From assembly GCA_934597175.1 (NCBI GenBank), contig CAKTQR010000026.1:1-31933 (forward strand): a stretch of 31,933 nt of DNA, read 5' to 3'. The stretch comes from an uncultured Oscillospiraceae bacterium (GTDB lineage: Bacteria; Bacillota; Clostridia; Oscillospirales; Oscillospiraceae). The translations under genes were made by a program, and so were the position numbers. This document shows positions 7,272-15,508 of the stretch, in pieces. The notes under the pieces were generated by a model. The model saw only the letters and a list, made by a program, of their open reading frames with translations, was not told the DNA's origin and did not search any database. Each line of letters starts with the position of its first letter. Within the stretch, counting starts at the first letter, position 1.

Positions 7272-8141
7272 TTAATTAAAAAGCTTATCGACGCTTTTGA
7301 TATACTCGGGCAGCACGCCCTCAAAGTCGAGACCGTAGTGGCGGGGCGTGTCACGCACGGCGGTGCGCTCGATGCAGGCGGCGACGAAATCCTCTGCAAG
7401 GCGCAGCGCATCCTCTAGGGCAGCGCCTCTTGTCAGCAGCGCCGCAAACGCCGAGGCAAACACATCGCCAGAGCCGTGGAACATGCCGTCCTTCGTCTCG
7501 TTCATGACGACGCTCGTTTTGCCGGTCTCGTTATCCCGTGCAACAATGCCCACCTTCCCCGTTTCAAGGCTCACACCGGTAACAGCGACGACCCTCGGAC
7601 CGAGGGCAGAGAGCTTGCCTAAAAGCTCGGTAACGAACGCTTCGCTGTGCGGGGCGGTGCAATACTCCGTGCCGGTCAGAAAGCAGGCTTCGGTGATGTT
7701 CGGGGTTATGATATCTGCCTTAGCGATGAGGCGGCGGAAGCAGTCTGCCATTGAGTCGTCAAGATTTGTATAGTACCTGCCGTTATCCGCCATAGCGGGG
7801 TCAACGATAACGAGCGTGTCATCGCTTCGCAAAAGCTCAATGGTGCGCTCTAAGAGCTCACCCTGCGCTTCGGAGGCGAGGTAGCCGGAATAGATGGCGT
7901 CAAAGTGAACGCCAAGCTTGTTCCAATGCTCGGCAATGGGCACTATGGCGTCCGACAGATCGGTGAAAGTCCAATCGGTGAAGCCGCCGGTATGCGTCGA
8001 CAAAAGCGCCGTCGGGATGCAGCAGCACTCGACGCCGCTTGCGGAAACTATGGGTAAGGCAACGGTAAGTGAGCACTTGCCGAGGCCGGAAAGATCATGT
8101 ATTGCCGCCATTCTCGGCAGCTTGGAGAGCTTATCCGTCAT
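7272..8141 (-). CDS. Pyridoxamine kinase (PdxY/ribokinase superfamily)
   Basis: 289 aa from the ATG at 8141. It phosphorylates pyridoxal or pyridoxamine with ATP in the vitamin B6 salvage pathway. The N-terminal HDLSGLGKCSL and the PTALLSTHTGGF segment are characteristic of the Firmicute pyridoxamine kinase group. IVDPAMADNGRYY, a TPNITEACFLTG stretch and the late DGMFHGSGDVFAS anion-hole motif (catalytic Asp in GSGD) follow in the usual order. The upstream start at 8264 is rejected: the ATG at 8141 has a GAGG site, and a promoter lies between the two. It is a single-gene unit downstream of no obvious partner. Relatives are sometimes labelled HMP/pyridoxal kinase. Confidence 0.88.
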   Translation of the reverse strand: MTDKLSKLPRMAAIHDLSGLGKCSLTVALPIVSASGVECCCIPTALLSTHTGGFTDWTFTDLSDAIVPIAEHWNKLGVHFDAIYSGYLASEAQGELLERTIELLRSDDTLVIVDPAMADNGRYYTNLDDSMADCFRRLIAKADIITPNITEACFLTGTEYCTAPHSEAFVTELLGKLSALGPRVVAVTGVSLETGKVGIVARDNETGKTSVVMNETKDGMFHGSGDVFASAFAALLTRGAALEDALRLAEDFVAACIERTAVRDTPRHYGLDFEGVLPEYIKSVDKLFN

Positions 8142-8172
8142 TTTGCAAAACCTCGCAATCGATGTCCCGTCA

Positions 8173-8201
8173 ACTATAACATAGTTTGCATGCCGCCGCA
8201 A
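8173..8201 (-). promoter_or_regulatory. Promoter of the pyridoxamine kinase gene
   Basis: -35 TTGCGG (8196-8201) and -10 TATAGT (8173-8178) on the minus strand with 17-base spacing, 32 bases before the chosen ATG. The match is good at -10 and moderate at -35. Confidence 0.55.
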
Positions 8202-8316
8202 GTGTTCAAAAATTTGCACAATTTCCCTGTCATAAGCGCATTTGGCGGCATAACAAAACGGCATGCGCAGATAATAGTATTGAGCTTTGACTCAAACTAA
8301 AACGGAGGGAAAAATT

Positions 8317-8490
8317 ATGACACCGAAGGAATTGCTTTATATCGAGGACGCACTCGGTCATATAAAATTTATGACCACCCAGTGCAACGAGGCCGCAAGC
8401 AAGCTTACAGATCCGGCGCTCAAGCAGGCGGTACAGCAGCTTGCAAACGAGAATCAGAAGCTGTTTGCGCAGTTTTATAACCTTGTTTAA
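8317..8490 (+). CDS. Small CotF-like spore coat protein (57 aa)
   Basis: The protein MTPKELLYIEDALGHIKFMT and onward is all-helical in appearance, with a cysteine at position 23. This type of short ferritin-like helix pair is often found immediately before a CotF-family coat protein in Clostridia. The start at 8317 has GGAGGG 7-8 bases upstream; an earlier in-frame ATG at 8287 lacks a site. It is followed 13 bases later by the 82-aa CotF-like gene, so the two form one unit. Presumably it is made late in sporulation and deposited on the spore. The assignment rests on composition and context more than on a strong motif. Confidence 0.6.
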   Translation: MTPKELLYIEDALGHIKFMTTQCNEAASKLTDPALKQAVQQLANENQKLFAQFYNLV

Positions 8491-8503
8491 GGAGGATGCG
8501 ACA

Positions 8504-8752
8504 ATGAACGACAGAGACATCATGGAAAACCTGCTGCTCACCACCAAGGGCGTCTGCGACCTGTATATGCACGGCACTATCGAGTCGTCGACGGCAAATG
8601 TTCACCAGACCTTCAGCACCGCACTCAACAACAGTCTTTGCATGCAGGACAGCATTTATAAGGAAATGTCCGGCCGTGGCTGGTACACCACCGAGCAGGC
8701 TCAGCAGCAGAAGATCGACCAGGTCAAGCAGAAGTTCTCGGCGCAGGGCTAA
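8504..8752 (+). CDS. CotF-family spore coat protein (82 aa)
   Basis: The protein starts MNDRDIMENLLLTTKGVCDL and contains the ALNNSLCMQDSIYKEMSGRGWY segment (split here by NNSLCM), typical of the CotF domain (PF07875). The C-terminal YTTEQAQQQKIDQVKQKF, with its glutamine and lysine repeats, is also typical of the short clostridial version. It is about half the length of Bacillus CotF, as is usual for these. The ATG at 8504 has AAGGAGG upstream. It is the second gene after the 57-aa protein and is ended by the hairpin at 8759-8780. It supports a spore-forming host. Confidence 0.8.
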   Translation: MNDRDIMENLLLTTKGVCDLYMHGTIESSTANVHQTFSTALNNSLCMQDSIYKEMSGRGWYTTEQAQQQKIDQVKQKFSAQG

Positions 8753-8758
8753 AAGAAA

Positions 8759-8780
8759 AACCGCAGAATTTTCTGCGGTT
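8759..8780. terminator. Bidirectional terminator between cotF and the AraC gene
   Basis: Stem AACCGCAGAA / TTCTGCGGTT with a 2-base loop, flanked by an A run on the left and T residues on the right. It serves the convergent plus-strand coat genes and the minus-strand AraC gene. Confidence 0.8.
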
Positions 8781-8789
8781 TACATAATA

Positions 8790-9635
8790 TCATGAGCCTT
8801 TGATCTTACCCGGGCTCACGCCGAAGGTTTGGGAAAAGGCACGGTGGAACGCCGAGTAGTCTGTAAATCCGCATTCGGCGGCAGCCGAGGAGGCGCTCAT
8901 CCCCTCTCGGATGAGCCTTGCGGCGAGGACCAGGCGCTTTTGGCGGATGTAGTTATGCACGGTGCAGCCGGTCTGCTGCTTAAAAAGGCGCATAAAATGA
9001 TAACGGCTCAGATAGCACATTGCGGCAAGCTCGTCAACGCTGAGGCTGCCGGTGAGATTTTCATTTATATAAGAAAGAGCCGCCGATATCTTACCGCTTT
9101 GCTCGGCGAGGGTCGCTTCCCTGCTCGTGTCACGCTGCATTATGCGGTTTAGCTGCACCATGAGCTGCGCAAGCAGCGTTCCTCGCATGAGCTCTGCGCC
9201 GAACTCCGTGTCGTCTATTGAGGCCTCGAGCCTGTCGAGACTGTCCTTTAGCTTTTCTATCTCGCCCGTGTCGGGACGCATAAGGCAGAATCTTCGCTTC
9301 TCGGCTGCGGCAAAGCAGTCCATGAGCCCGCCGTCGGGCGCAAAGCGCTCGACATAGGCAGAGTCAAGGTAAATGATTATCCTCTCATACGGCACGGAGA
9401 CATCGATGAGTGCCTTATGTATCATATGGTGGCGCACGAGCAGGATATCCCACGGCTTGAGACTGTAGTCCGTGCCCTCGACCATGTAGTTGACGCTTCC
9501 GGAGATGAGGATGACGATCTTGTCAAACTCGTGAAAGTGGAAGTCCCTCTCCTGCCCTGCCGTGTCACGCAGGTGGAACATCCTGAAGTTTTCATTTAGA
9601 TACCCTTCTCGATTGTATTTATATCGTTCTGACAT
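8790..9635 (-). CDS. AraC-family transcriptional regulator with N-terminal cupin domain
   Basis: 281 aa. Residues about 30-100 form a cupin-like sensor (DFHFHEFDKIVILISG, and KPWDILLVRHHMIHKA later). Residues about 180-280 hold the two helix-turn-helix motifs, including SVDELAAMCYLSRYHFMRLF and the closing ECGFTDYSAFHRAF-FGVSPGKI signature. The ATG at 9635 has GGAGA 7 bases upstream. It is divergent from the DAACS symporter gene with overlapping regulatory DNA, so it most likely controls that transporter and itself in response to a small ligand, perhaps the transported acid. The ligand is not deducible. Confidence 0.9.
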   Translation of the reverse strand: MSERYKYNREGYLNENFRMFHLRDTAGQERDFHFHEFDKIVILISGSVNYMVEGTDYSLKPWDILLVRHHMIHKALIDVSVPYERIIIYLDSAYVERFAPDGGLMDCFAAAEKRRFCLMRPDTGEIEKLKDSLDRLEASIDDTEFGAELMRGTLLAQLMVQLNRIMQRDTSREATLAEQSGKISAALSYINENLTGSLSVDELAAMCYLSRYHFMRLFKQQTGCTVHNYIRQKRLVLAARLIREGMSASSAAAECGFTDYSAFHRAFSQTFGVSPGKIKGS

Positions 9636-9665
9636 TGTTTTGTCTCCGTATTTTCAATTAAGAAT

Positions 9666-9694
9666 ATCATACCGCACAAATTGCAATGTTTCAA
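9666..9694 (-). promoter_or_regulatory. Promoter of the AraC-family regulator gene
   Basis: -35 TTGAAA (9689-9694) and -10 TATGAT (9666-9671) on the minus strand with 17-base spacing. The left arm of the inverted repeat at 9678-9722 lies in its spacer and first -35 base. Confidence 0.6.
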
Positions 9695-9722
9695 GCACAA
9701 TATTCAATTTACATTGTAATTT
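9678..9722. promoter_or_regulatory. Inverted-repeat operator between the AraC gene and the symporter
   Basis: Arms AAATTGCAATGT (9678-9689) and ACATTGTAATTT (9711-9722) are complementary with one mismatch. Their starts are 33 bp apart, about three helical turns. One arm overlaps each of the two divergent promoters, which fits a bivalent regulator site. Confidence 0.5.
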
Positions 9723-9736
9723 TATAAGAATATAAT
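9708..9736 (+). promoter_or_regulatory. Promoter of the dicarboxylate/amino-acid symporter gene
   Basis: -35 TTTACA (9708-9713), 17-base spacer, -10 TATAAT (9731-9736), then AGGGAGA before the ATG at 9770. Confidence 0.7.
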
Positions 9737-9769
9737 GCTATCACAGTAAATTTTCAGGGAGAATTGATC

Positions 9770-11032
9770 ATGGCAAAAAAATCTTTCTTAAAATCATACG
9801 GATTTATAATCTTTATGCTGCTCGGCATAGTCTGCGGCTGCCTTATCGGTGCGTTCGCTCCTGAGTTCGGCACTAAGCTTGAGCCGCTGGGCACGGTGTT
9901 TATAAACCTCATGTTCTGCATCGTCGTCCCGCTGGTGTTCTTCTCGATATCCTCCGCCATCGCAAACGCAGCAGGCGCTAAGCGTGCCGGTAAGCTCATG
10001 GGCGTCACGGTCGGCACTTTCCTCGTGACGGCAGCTATCGCAGCCGTGTTCATGTACATAGTCATCCTCATTTTCCCCATCTCCAGCGGCAAGGTCGTTG
10101 AGGACAGCGTTGAGGTCGCAGGTCTTGGCTTTGCGGATATGATAGTAAACTTCTTTACAAAGTCCGACTTCTTTGAGCTTTTAAGCCGCAAGGCGATTCT
10201 GCCCCTCATCGTTTTTGCGATCCTCTTCGGCTTCGGCGTGCAGAAGTCCGGCGGCAAGGAGACCCTCACTGCAAAGATCCTTGCCAATGTCACCGACTGC
10301 ATCCTTAACATGATGAAGATCGTGACCTACTACGCACCTATCGGCTTTCTCGGCTTCTTTGCCTCCCTCGTTGCCGCATACGGTCCCGACCTCATCGGTC
10401 AGTACAGCAGAACTCTCATTATCTACTATGTAGTTTGCTTTGTCTACATGTTCATCTTCTTCCCAATCTACGCACGCTTTGGCGGCGGCAAGGGCGCAGT
10501 CAAGGTCATGTTCCAGCACCTGTTCCAGCCTGCGGCAGTTTCCTTCGGCACTTGCTCCTCTGTTGCTACCATCCCCACCAACATGGAAGCCGCCGAGGAC
10601 ACCGGCATCTCCCGTGAGGTCAGCAATGTCGTGCTCCCGATGGGCGCAACGATGCACATGGACGGCTCTGCAATGAGCGCAATCGTCAAGGTGCTGTTCC
10701 TGTTCGGCTTCTTCGGCATCGACGCCGGGCTCGGTCAGATAGTTCTCGCCATCGTCGTGGCTGTGTTCTCCTCCGTCGCAATGAGCGGCATCCCCGGCGG
10801 CGGCGGTACGGGTGAGCTCGTTCTGTGCTCGCTGTTCTTCCCGGATCACCTTGCGGTGGCATTCCCCATCGCACTGGCACTGGGCAACCTCGTCGATCCT
10901 CCCGCAACCATGGTCAATGCAGCCGGCGACTATGTCGTTTCTTTCATCGTTGAGCGCTATGTCAACGGCAAGGATTGGCTTCAGAAAAAGCTTGCAGGCA
11001 AGGCAGCAGCCGAGGCCGAGAGCGAAGTCTGA
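9770..11032 (+). CDS. Dicarboxylate/amino acid:cation symporter (DAACS family)
   Basis: 420 aa, with about eight hydrophobic segments plus two re-entrant loops. It imports glutamate, aspartate, C4-dicarboxylates or serine-like substrates with sodium or protons. The serine-rich re-entrant loop is seen as SFGTCSSVATIPTN, the NMDGTA-like motif as ATMHMDGSAM, the second hairpin as GIPGGGGTGEL, and the last conserved helix as NLVDPPATMVNAAGD. The last usually reads D-x-x-x-T-x-x-N-V-x-G-D in SstT and GltP, so substrate preference may differ. The ATG at 9770 has AGGGAGA at proper distance; an in-frame TTG six bases earlier is too close to the site. It is probably controlled by the divergent AraC protein. 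Confidence 0.9.
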   Translation: MAKKSFLKSYGFIIFMLLGIVCGCLIGAFAPEFGTKLEPLGTVFINLMFCIVVPLVFFSISSAIANAAGAKRAGKLMGVTVGTFLVTAAIAAVFMYIVILIFPISSGKVVEDSVEVAGLGFADMIVNFFTKSDFFELLSRKAILPLIVFAILFGFGVQKSGGKETLTAKILANVTDCILNMMKIVTYYAPIGFLGFFASLVAAYGPDLIGQYSRTLIIYYVVCFVYMFIFFPIYARFGGGKGAVKVMFQHLFQPAAVSFGTCSSVATIPTNMEAAEDTGISREVSNVVLPMGATMHMDGSAMSAIVKVLFLFGFFGIDAGLGQIVLAIVVAVFSSVAMSGIPGGGGTGELVLCSLFFPDHLAVAFPIALALGNLVDPPATMVNAAGDYVVSFIVERYVNGKDWLQKKLAGKAAAEAESEV

Positions 11033-11046
11033 TAAACGAATATAAC

Positions 11047-11077
11047 AAAAACGCTGATGCGATGCATCAGCGTTTTT
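11047..11077. terminator. Bidirectional terminator shared by the symporter and an EamA gene
   Basis: A perfect 14-bp stem AAAAACGCTGATGC / GCATCAGCGTTTTT with a 3-base loop. The last codons and the TGA of the minus-strand EamA gene (ends at 11067) lie inside the right arm. Confidence 0.9.
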
Positions 11078-11945
11078 CCTTTAGAAAGCTTAATTTTGTT
11101 TCGGAAATGAGTATCGCGCAGAATATCAGCACGAAGCCGAGACCGATGCTGAAGGTCATCATTTCCTGCCCCATGGTGATGGATAGCGCCGTGCCGAAAA
11201 CGGACTCGAGCGTCATAATAACAGCGACTGCCGACGGAGGTGTGAATTTCTGTCCGACCGTTTGCAGGAAGAAGCACACACCGGTGCACATGAAAGTCAG
11301 GTACGCTATCGAGAGCCACGAGCCCGAGGGGATGTTCTGCGGCTTAGGCTCAAACAGGAGTGCGAACACAAGGCACAGGACGGCGGCTACCGCAAACTGT
11401 ATCATCGTCAGCAGCAGCGGGCTTTTGCCCTCGACATGGCGACCGGTCACGATGATGTGCAGGCCGTAGAACAGGCCGCAGCACACGGTCAAAAGGTCGC
11501 CCTTATTGACGCTCAGATCTTTATTGAGGCACACAAAGCCCATGCCGACAAGGCAGATGAGCGCTGCGCTGATATTATACTTATCCGGCTTTTTGCCGAA
11601 GATGAGCCAGTACAAAAACGGAACGAGGATACAATAGGTTGCCGTCAAAAAGGCGTTTTTGCCCGGGGTCGTGTACACAAGGCCGTAGGTCTGCACGGCA
11701 TACGCCGCCGCAAGGCAAACGCCCATTATTGCGCCGCCCTTGAGGTACTGCCAGTCGAGCTTTTTTAAAAGCGGTATCGAGGCTATGAGCATCATGAGCG
11801 CTGCGCCGCCGAAGCGGATAGCCAGCACCCACAGGGGCGTGATGCTGTCAAGCGCAGACTTTAACACAACGAAGGATGTGCCCCAAATAAGGGTCGTGCA
11901 AATCAGCGCTGTCCTTCCCAGCGCCGCTTTATTTTTAATTTTCAT
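11067..11945 (-). CDS. EamA/DMT-family permease (292 aa, 10 TM)
   Basis: Two EamA repeats of five helices each. The first begins TALICTTLIWGTSFVVLKSAL, and the end of each repeat has the typical PS-E-P-like turn (TPGKNAFLTATYCILVPFL in repeat 1, PPSAVAVIMTLESVFGTALS in repeat 2). These permeases export or import small metabolites; the substrate is unknown. The start at 11945 lies 3 bases after the pcrA stop with only a weak GAAG site, so it is probably read through from pcrA. It is not closely similar by eye to the second EamA protein at 22747-23625. Confidence 0.85.
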   Translation of the reverse strand: MKIKNKAALGRTALICTTLIWGTSFVVLKSALDSITPLWVLAIRFGGAALMMLIASIPLLKKLDWQYLKGGAIMGVCLAAAYAVQTYGLVYTTPGKNAFLTATYCILVPFLYWLIFGKKPDKYNISAALICLVGMGFVCLNKDLSVNKGDLLTVCCGLFYGLHIIVTGRHVEGKSPLLLTMIQFAVAAVLCLVFALLFEPKPQNIPSGSWLSIAYLTFMCTGVCFFLQTVGQKFTPPSAVAVIMTLESVFGTALSITMGQEMMTFSIGLGFVLIFCAILISETKLSFLKEKR

Positions 11946-11948
11946 TGC

Positions 11949-14324
11949 TTATATCTTCACCATATGCAGTGCGGCGGCACGCAGCATCAGCTTCTTTGTA
12001 ACGCCGCCGTCAAAGCTTATCTCTATTAATTGATCGTTGCCCATAGGGGTCATTTTTGTTATCTGCCCGTCACCGAAGGCACGGTGTCTGACCCGTTCAC
12101 CTACCTTAAATGTCGGTGCGGGAGCAGACTTTTGCGCAGTCTGCACGGGAGCGGACACGGGTCTGGACTTGGTCTGATAGCTCGGTCTTTGCACATATTC
12201 ACGCTGAACGGATGATTTGTCCCCAAATCCGTAGCCTCTCGGGATATTGCGCTTTTCGATATGCTCGTCGGGTATCTCATCGATGAAGCGGGACACACGG
12301 TTTGCCGTGGTCTTGCCGAAGAGCATACGCTGTCTTGCACAGGAAATGCACAGCTTTTTCTTCGCTCTTGTTATAGCAACATAGCAAAGTCTGCGCTCCT
12401 CCTCCATCTCGTCCGGCTCGCCTATCGCCTTTATGCCCGGGAAGATGCCTTCCTCGGCGCCGACGAGGAACACATTCGTAAACTCAAGACCTTTGGCCGA
12501 GTGCATCGTCATCATGACAACGCAATCGGCGTCCTTGTCGTAGTTGTCCATATCGGTGTACAGCGCAACATCGGCAAGGTAGCCCTCAAGCGTGGGCTCG
12601 GTCGTCTCGCTTTTGTAGTTTATTATGCTCGTCTTGAGCTCCTTGACATTTTCCGCTCTTGCCGAGTCCTCAACGGTATTCTTCTCCTCAAGTAAACGAA
12701 GATAGCCCGTTTTTTCGAGCAGCCGGTCGTACAAAAGGTCGGGCGCAAGCTCCTTGGACTCCTCGATAAGCTCGCTTATCATGTTCGCAAAAATGCGCAT
12801 CCTCGTGCTTGCACGGCTAAGCTCCGGGTACAGGTCTGCGTTTTTTATGACCTCGAACAGTGAGGTCTCGTTATGAGCTGCGATGCTCATTGCAAGCTCA
12901 ACGCTTCTGTCACCGATGCCTCGGGGCGGGTTGTTGATGATCCTCGTCAGGCGCAGGTCGTCGTTGGGTGATGCGATAACACACAGATACGCAAGCATGT
13001 CCTTGACCTCGGCTCGGTCAAAGAAGCCCGTGCCGCCGAAAATCCGGTACGGTATACCGTTGCGCTTGAACGCCTGCTCCAGCTGATGCGACTGGGCGTT
13101 CATGCGGTAAAGCACGGCATTGTCGCCCCAAGAGCCGCCCTTGCCGTAGTTGCCCATTATCTTCGACGCAACATACCTAGCCTCGTCGTGCTCGTTATCG
13201 GCGACATAAAGCTCGATTGTCTCGCCCGTGTCGCCGTTTGTCCAAAGCTCCTTGCCCTTACGGCCGACATTGTTGCGGATGACGGCGTTTGCGGCGTTTA
13301 ATATATGCGCCGTGCTGCGGTAGTTCTGCTCAAGGCGGATGACACGGCAGCCCTTGTACTCGTCCTCGAACGAGAGGATGTTCTCGATAGTTGCGCCACG
13401 GAATTTATAGATACTCTGGTCATCGTCGCCGACAACGCAGATATTGCCCCAGCCGCCTGCGAGCTTTGAAGCAAGCAGATACTGAAGCTTATTGGTGTCC
13501 TGATACTCGTCGATGAGCACATATCTGAATCTGCGCTGCCAATACTGACAGACATCGTCGTGCTCCTGCAGCAGCTTCACCGTGTAATAGATAAGGTCAT
13601 CAAAATCCATTGCACCGGCGGCGAAGGCTCGGCGGGAATATTCGGCGTAGATCTCCGCAATTTTCGCCTTGCGGATATCGCCCATGGCCTTGGCTTTGGC
13701 ATAAAACTCCTCGGGCGAAAGCTGATCGTCCTTGGCACGGCTTATCTCACCCAGCAGCATGCGGGGCGGATAGCGCTTGTCGTCAAGCTCAAAGTCCTTG
13801 AGTATGCGCTTGACTAAGCTCAGGCTGTCGGAGGTGTCGTAGATGGTGAAGCTCGTCGGGAAACCGAGGCGCTCTGCATCACGGCGCAGGATGCGCACAC
13901 AGGCAGAGTGGAAGGTCGACGCCCAAATGTCTGCAGCTTCCGGTCCGAGCATGCGCTCAAGCCTTGCTTTAAGCTCGTCGGCGGCCTTGTTGGTAAAGGT
14001 GATGGCGAGTATGCGCCACGGCTCAACGGGGTCGAGAGCTGCAATGCGTCTTGCGTCGTCGCCGCCTTTGAGCATTATCTCAATATCCTCCTCGCAGGCG
14101 TTTGCCGGAAGCTCGTTGGTGTCACCGGCGATGCCGTAGCGAAGAAGATTTACGATCCTGTTTATGAGTACCGTCGTTTTGCCGCTGCCTGCGCCTGCGA
14201 GTATCAGCAGGGGTCCCTCGGTCGCCATTACAGCCTTTCTCTGCATGGGATTCAAAGAGGCAAAATCGGACTCAATCAATTTGTGTCTTGCATCAATATA
14301 TCGTTTTTCAAAATCCGAACTCAT
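11949..14324 (-). CDS. pcrA: ATP-dependent DNA helicase PcrA (UvrD/Rep family)
   Basis: 791 aa, superfamily 1A 3'-5' helicase acting in repair, plasmid rolling-circle replication and removal of obstacles. The Q-motif LNPMQRKAV is at 24-32, Walker A GAGSGKT at 44-50, Walker B VLIDEYQDTN near residue 265, then GDDDQSIYKFRGA, EQNYRST, TMHSAKGLEF and VAITRAKKKL in family order. The C-terminus (about 740-791, VGERVRHRAFGDGQI) is the Tudor-like domain that contacts RNA polymerase in PcrA. The ATG at 14324 has no clear Shine-Dalgarno site, and the gap to sigF is only 30 bases. It may thus be transcribed with the spoIIA operon, which is unusual for a housekeeping helicase. Confidence 0.95.
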   Translation of the reverse strand: MSSDFEKRYIDARHKLIESDFASLNPMQRKAVMATEGPLLILAGAGSGKTTVLINRIVNLLRYGIAGDTNELPANACEEDIEIMLKGGDDARRIAALDPVEPWRILAITFTNKAADELKARLERMLGPEAADIWASTFHSACVRILRRDAERLGFPTSFTIYDTSDSLSLVKRILKDFELDDKRYPPRMLLGEISRAKDDQLSPEEFYAKAKAMGDIRKAKIAEIYAEYSRRAFAAGAMDFDDLIYYTVKLLQEHDDVCQYWQRRFRYVLIDEYQDTNKLQYLLASKLAGGWGNICVVGDDDQSIYKFRGATIENILSFEDEYKGCRVIRLEQNYRSTAHILNAANAVIRNNVGRKGKELWTNGDTGETIELYVADNEHDEARYVASKIMGNYGKGGSWGDNAVLYRMNAQSHQLEQAFKRNGIPYRIFGGTGFFDRAEVKDMLAYLCVIASPNDDLRLTRIINNPPRGIGDRSVELAMSIAAHNETSLFEVIKNADLYPELSRASTRMRIFANMISELIEESKELAPDLLYDRLLEKTGYLRLLEEKNTVEDSARAENVKELKTSIINYKSETTEPTLEGYLADVALYTDMDNYDKDADCVVMMTMHSAKGLEFTNVFLVGAEEGIFPGIKAIGEPDEMEEERRLCYVAITRAKKKLCISCARQRMLFGKTTANRVSRFIDEIPDEHIEKRNIPRGYGFGDKSSVQREYVQRPSYQTKSRPVSAPVQTAQKSAPAPTFKVGERVRHRAFGDGQITKMTPMGNDQLIEISFDGGVTKKLMLRAAALHMVKI

Positions 14325-14354
14325 AGCCAGTTATTTTAGCACGAATTTTGCGAT

Positions 14355-15071
14355 TTAACAAGTGTCTGTAAGAACTTCCCTCAGTTTATCCACCGCACGC
14401 CGTTCAAGGCGCGACACCTGCACCTGCGACACGCCGAGGACTCGTGATGCCGACTCCTGCGTCATGCCGTGGAAATAGCGCAGGTATATCGCTTTTTTCT
14501 CCTTTTCGGGCAGCTGCTCGATGGCGTAGCGCAGGGACACCTGCTCTATCATACGCTCCTCGCCGTAGCTGTCGGTCAGCACATGCTCTAGCGTAAAGCC
14601 GTCGTCGCCGCTTTCACGCTGCAGGCTCTCGGCAGGGCCGGTGGCAGTCTCGGCAAAGGCTATCTCCTCGGGCGTGAGCCCCGTTTCGGCGGCTATCTCC
14701 GAAAGCTGCGGCTCTCGGCCGAAGCGCTGCTCAAGCTCGGTGCGAACCGAGCGTATGCGCTGCGCCTGCTCTTTGATGCTGCGGCTGACCTTGACTGCGC
14801 CGTCGTCACGCAAGAATCTTCGTATCTCGCCGGATATCTTCGGCACAGCGTAGGTTGAAAACTGCGTGCCGAAGCTCTCGTCAAATCCCTCAATCGCCTT
14901 TAAAAAGCCGACGCAGCCGAGCTGATACAGGTCGTCCGGCTCTGTGCCTCTGCCGAAAAAGCGGCGGGCAACGCTCCAGATAAGCCCCGAGTTTTCCTCG
15001 ATGAGCGCTTCCGCCGCCTGCTTGTCCCCGTTTTTGGCCTTGCGGAGATTTTCGACTGTCTGCTCGGTCAT
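14355..15071 (-). CDS. sigF: RNA polymerase sporulation sigma factor SigF
   Basis: 238 aa sigma-70 family factor that starts the forespore programme. Region 2 includes DLYQLGCVGFLKAIEGFD and FSTYAVPKISGEIRRFLRD. Region 3 follows (VSRSIKEQAQRI). Region 4 ends with the helix-turn-helix MTQESASRVLGVSQVQVSRLE. It is assigned as sigma-F, not sigma-G, because spoIIAB and spoIIAA precede it with 4-bp ATGA overlaps, the classic spoIIA arrangement. The ATG at 15071 overlaps the spoIIAB TGA. Activity is held by SpoIIAB until SpoIIAA is dephosphorylated. It uses a somewhat high-GC codon set, like its neighbours. Confidence 0.95.
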   Translation of the reverse strand: MTEQTVENLRKAKNGDKQAAEALIEENSGLIWSVARRFFGRGTEPDDLYQLGCVGFLKAIEGFDESFGTQFSTYAVPKISGEIRRFLRDDGAVKVSRSIKEQAQRIRSVRTELEQRFGREPQLSEIAAETGLTPEEIAFAETATGPAESLQRESGDDGFTLEHVLTDSYGEERMIEQVSLRYAIEQLPEKEKKAIYLRYFHGMTQESASRVLGVSQVQVSRLERRAVDKLREVLTDTC

Positions 15072-15508
15072 CGGCGGCCTCGGCGCTGCTTTATCGTGCG
15101 CAGCATGGTCACGCTCGTGCCCTTTTGGACATGGGTCTTGACCTTGAGCTTGTCCATGAAGCTTTCCATGATGGTAAAGCCCATGCCGCTGCGCTCCTCG
15201 CCGCCGGTGGTGTACATGGGCTGCATCGCCTTTTCAAGATCTTGTATGCCCCTGCCCCAGTCACGCACGGTTATCTCGAGCTTCTCGCCGTCGAGGATGC
15301 GCAGGCGCATGGTTATCTTGCCGATGCTGTCCGGGTATGCGTGGACGATGCAGTTTGTGACCGCTTCCGATACGGCGGTCTTGATATCGCCAAGCTCCTC
15401 AAGCGTCGGGTCAAGCTGCGCCGCAAAGCCTGCTGCCGCCGCTCTTGCGAAGCTTTCGTTTGCGCTGTAGCTCGGAAACTCGAGCTTTATGTAGTTTGTT
15501 ATAGTCAT
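15068..15508 (-). CDS. spoIIAB: Anti-sigma F factor / serine kinase SpoIIAB
   Basis: 146 aa from the ATG at 15508, which has GGAGG 7 bases upstream and overlaps the spoIIAA stop as ATGA. A GHKL-fold ATPase: the N-box is SEAVTNCIVHAYP, the G1 box VRDWGRGI, and the ATP lid ends with GMGFTIMESFMD. It binds and inhibits sigma-F and phosphorylates the serine of SpoIIAA. A seven-residue upstream extension from 15529 is rejected because the ribosome site would be inside it. Length fits the Bacillus protein (146 aa). Confidence 0.95.
   Translation of the reverse strand: MTITNYIKLEFPSYSANESFARAAAAGFAAQLDPTLEELGDIKTAVSEAVTNCIVHAYPDSIGKITMRLRILDGEKLEITVRDWGRGIQDLEKAMQPMYTTGGEERSGMGFTIMESFMDKLKVKTHVQKGTSVTMLRTIKQRRGRR

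Noticed and set aside
8265..8316. Sporulation sigma-G or sigma-K promoter before the CotF-like genes
   Set aside because: GCATA and ATAATA-like elements occur, but no pair with the right sequence and spacing was convincing.
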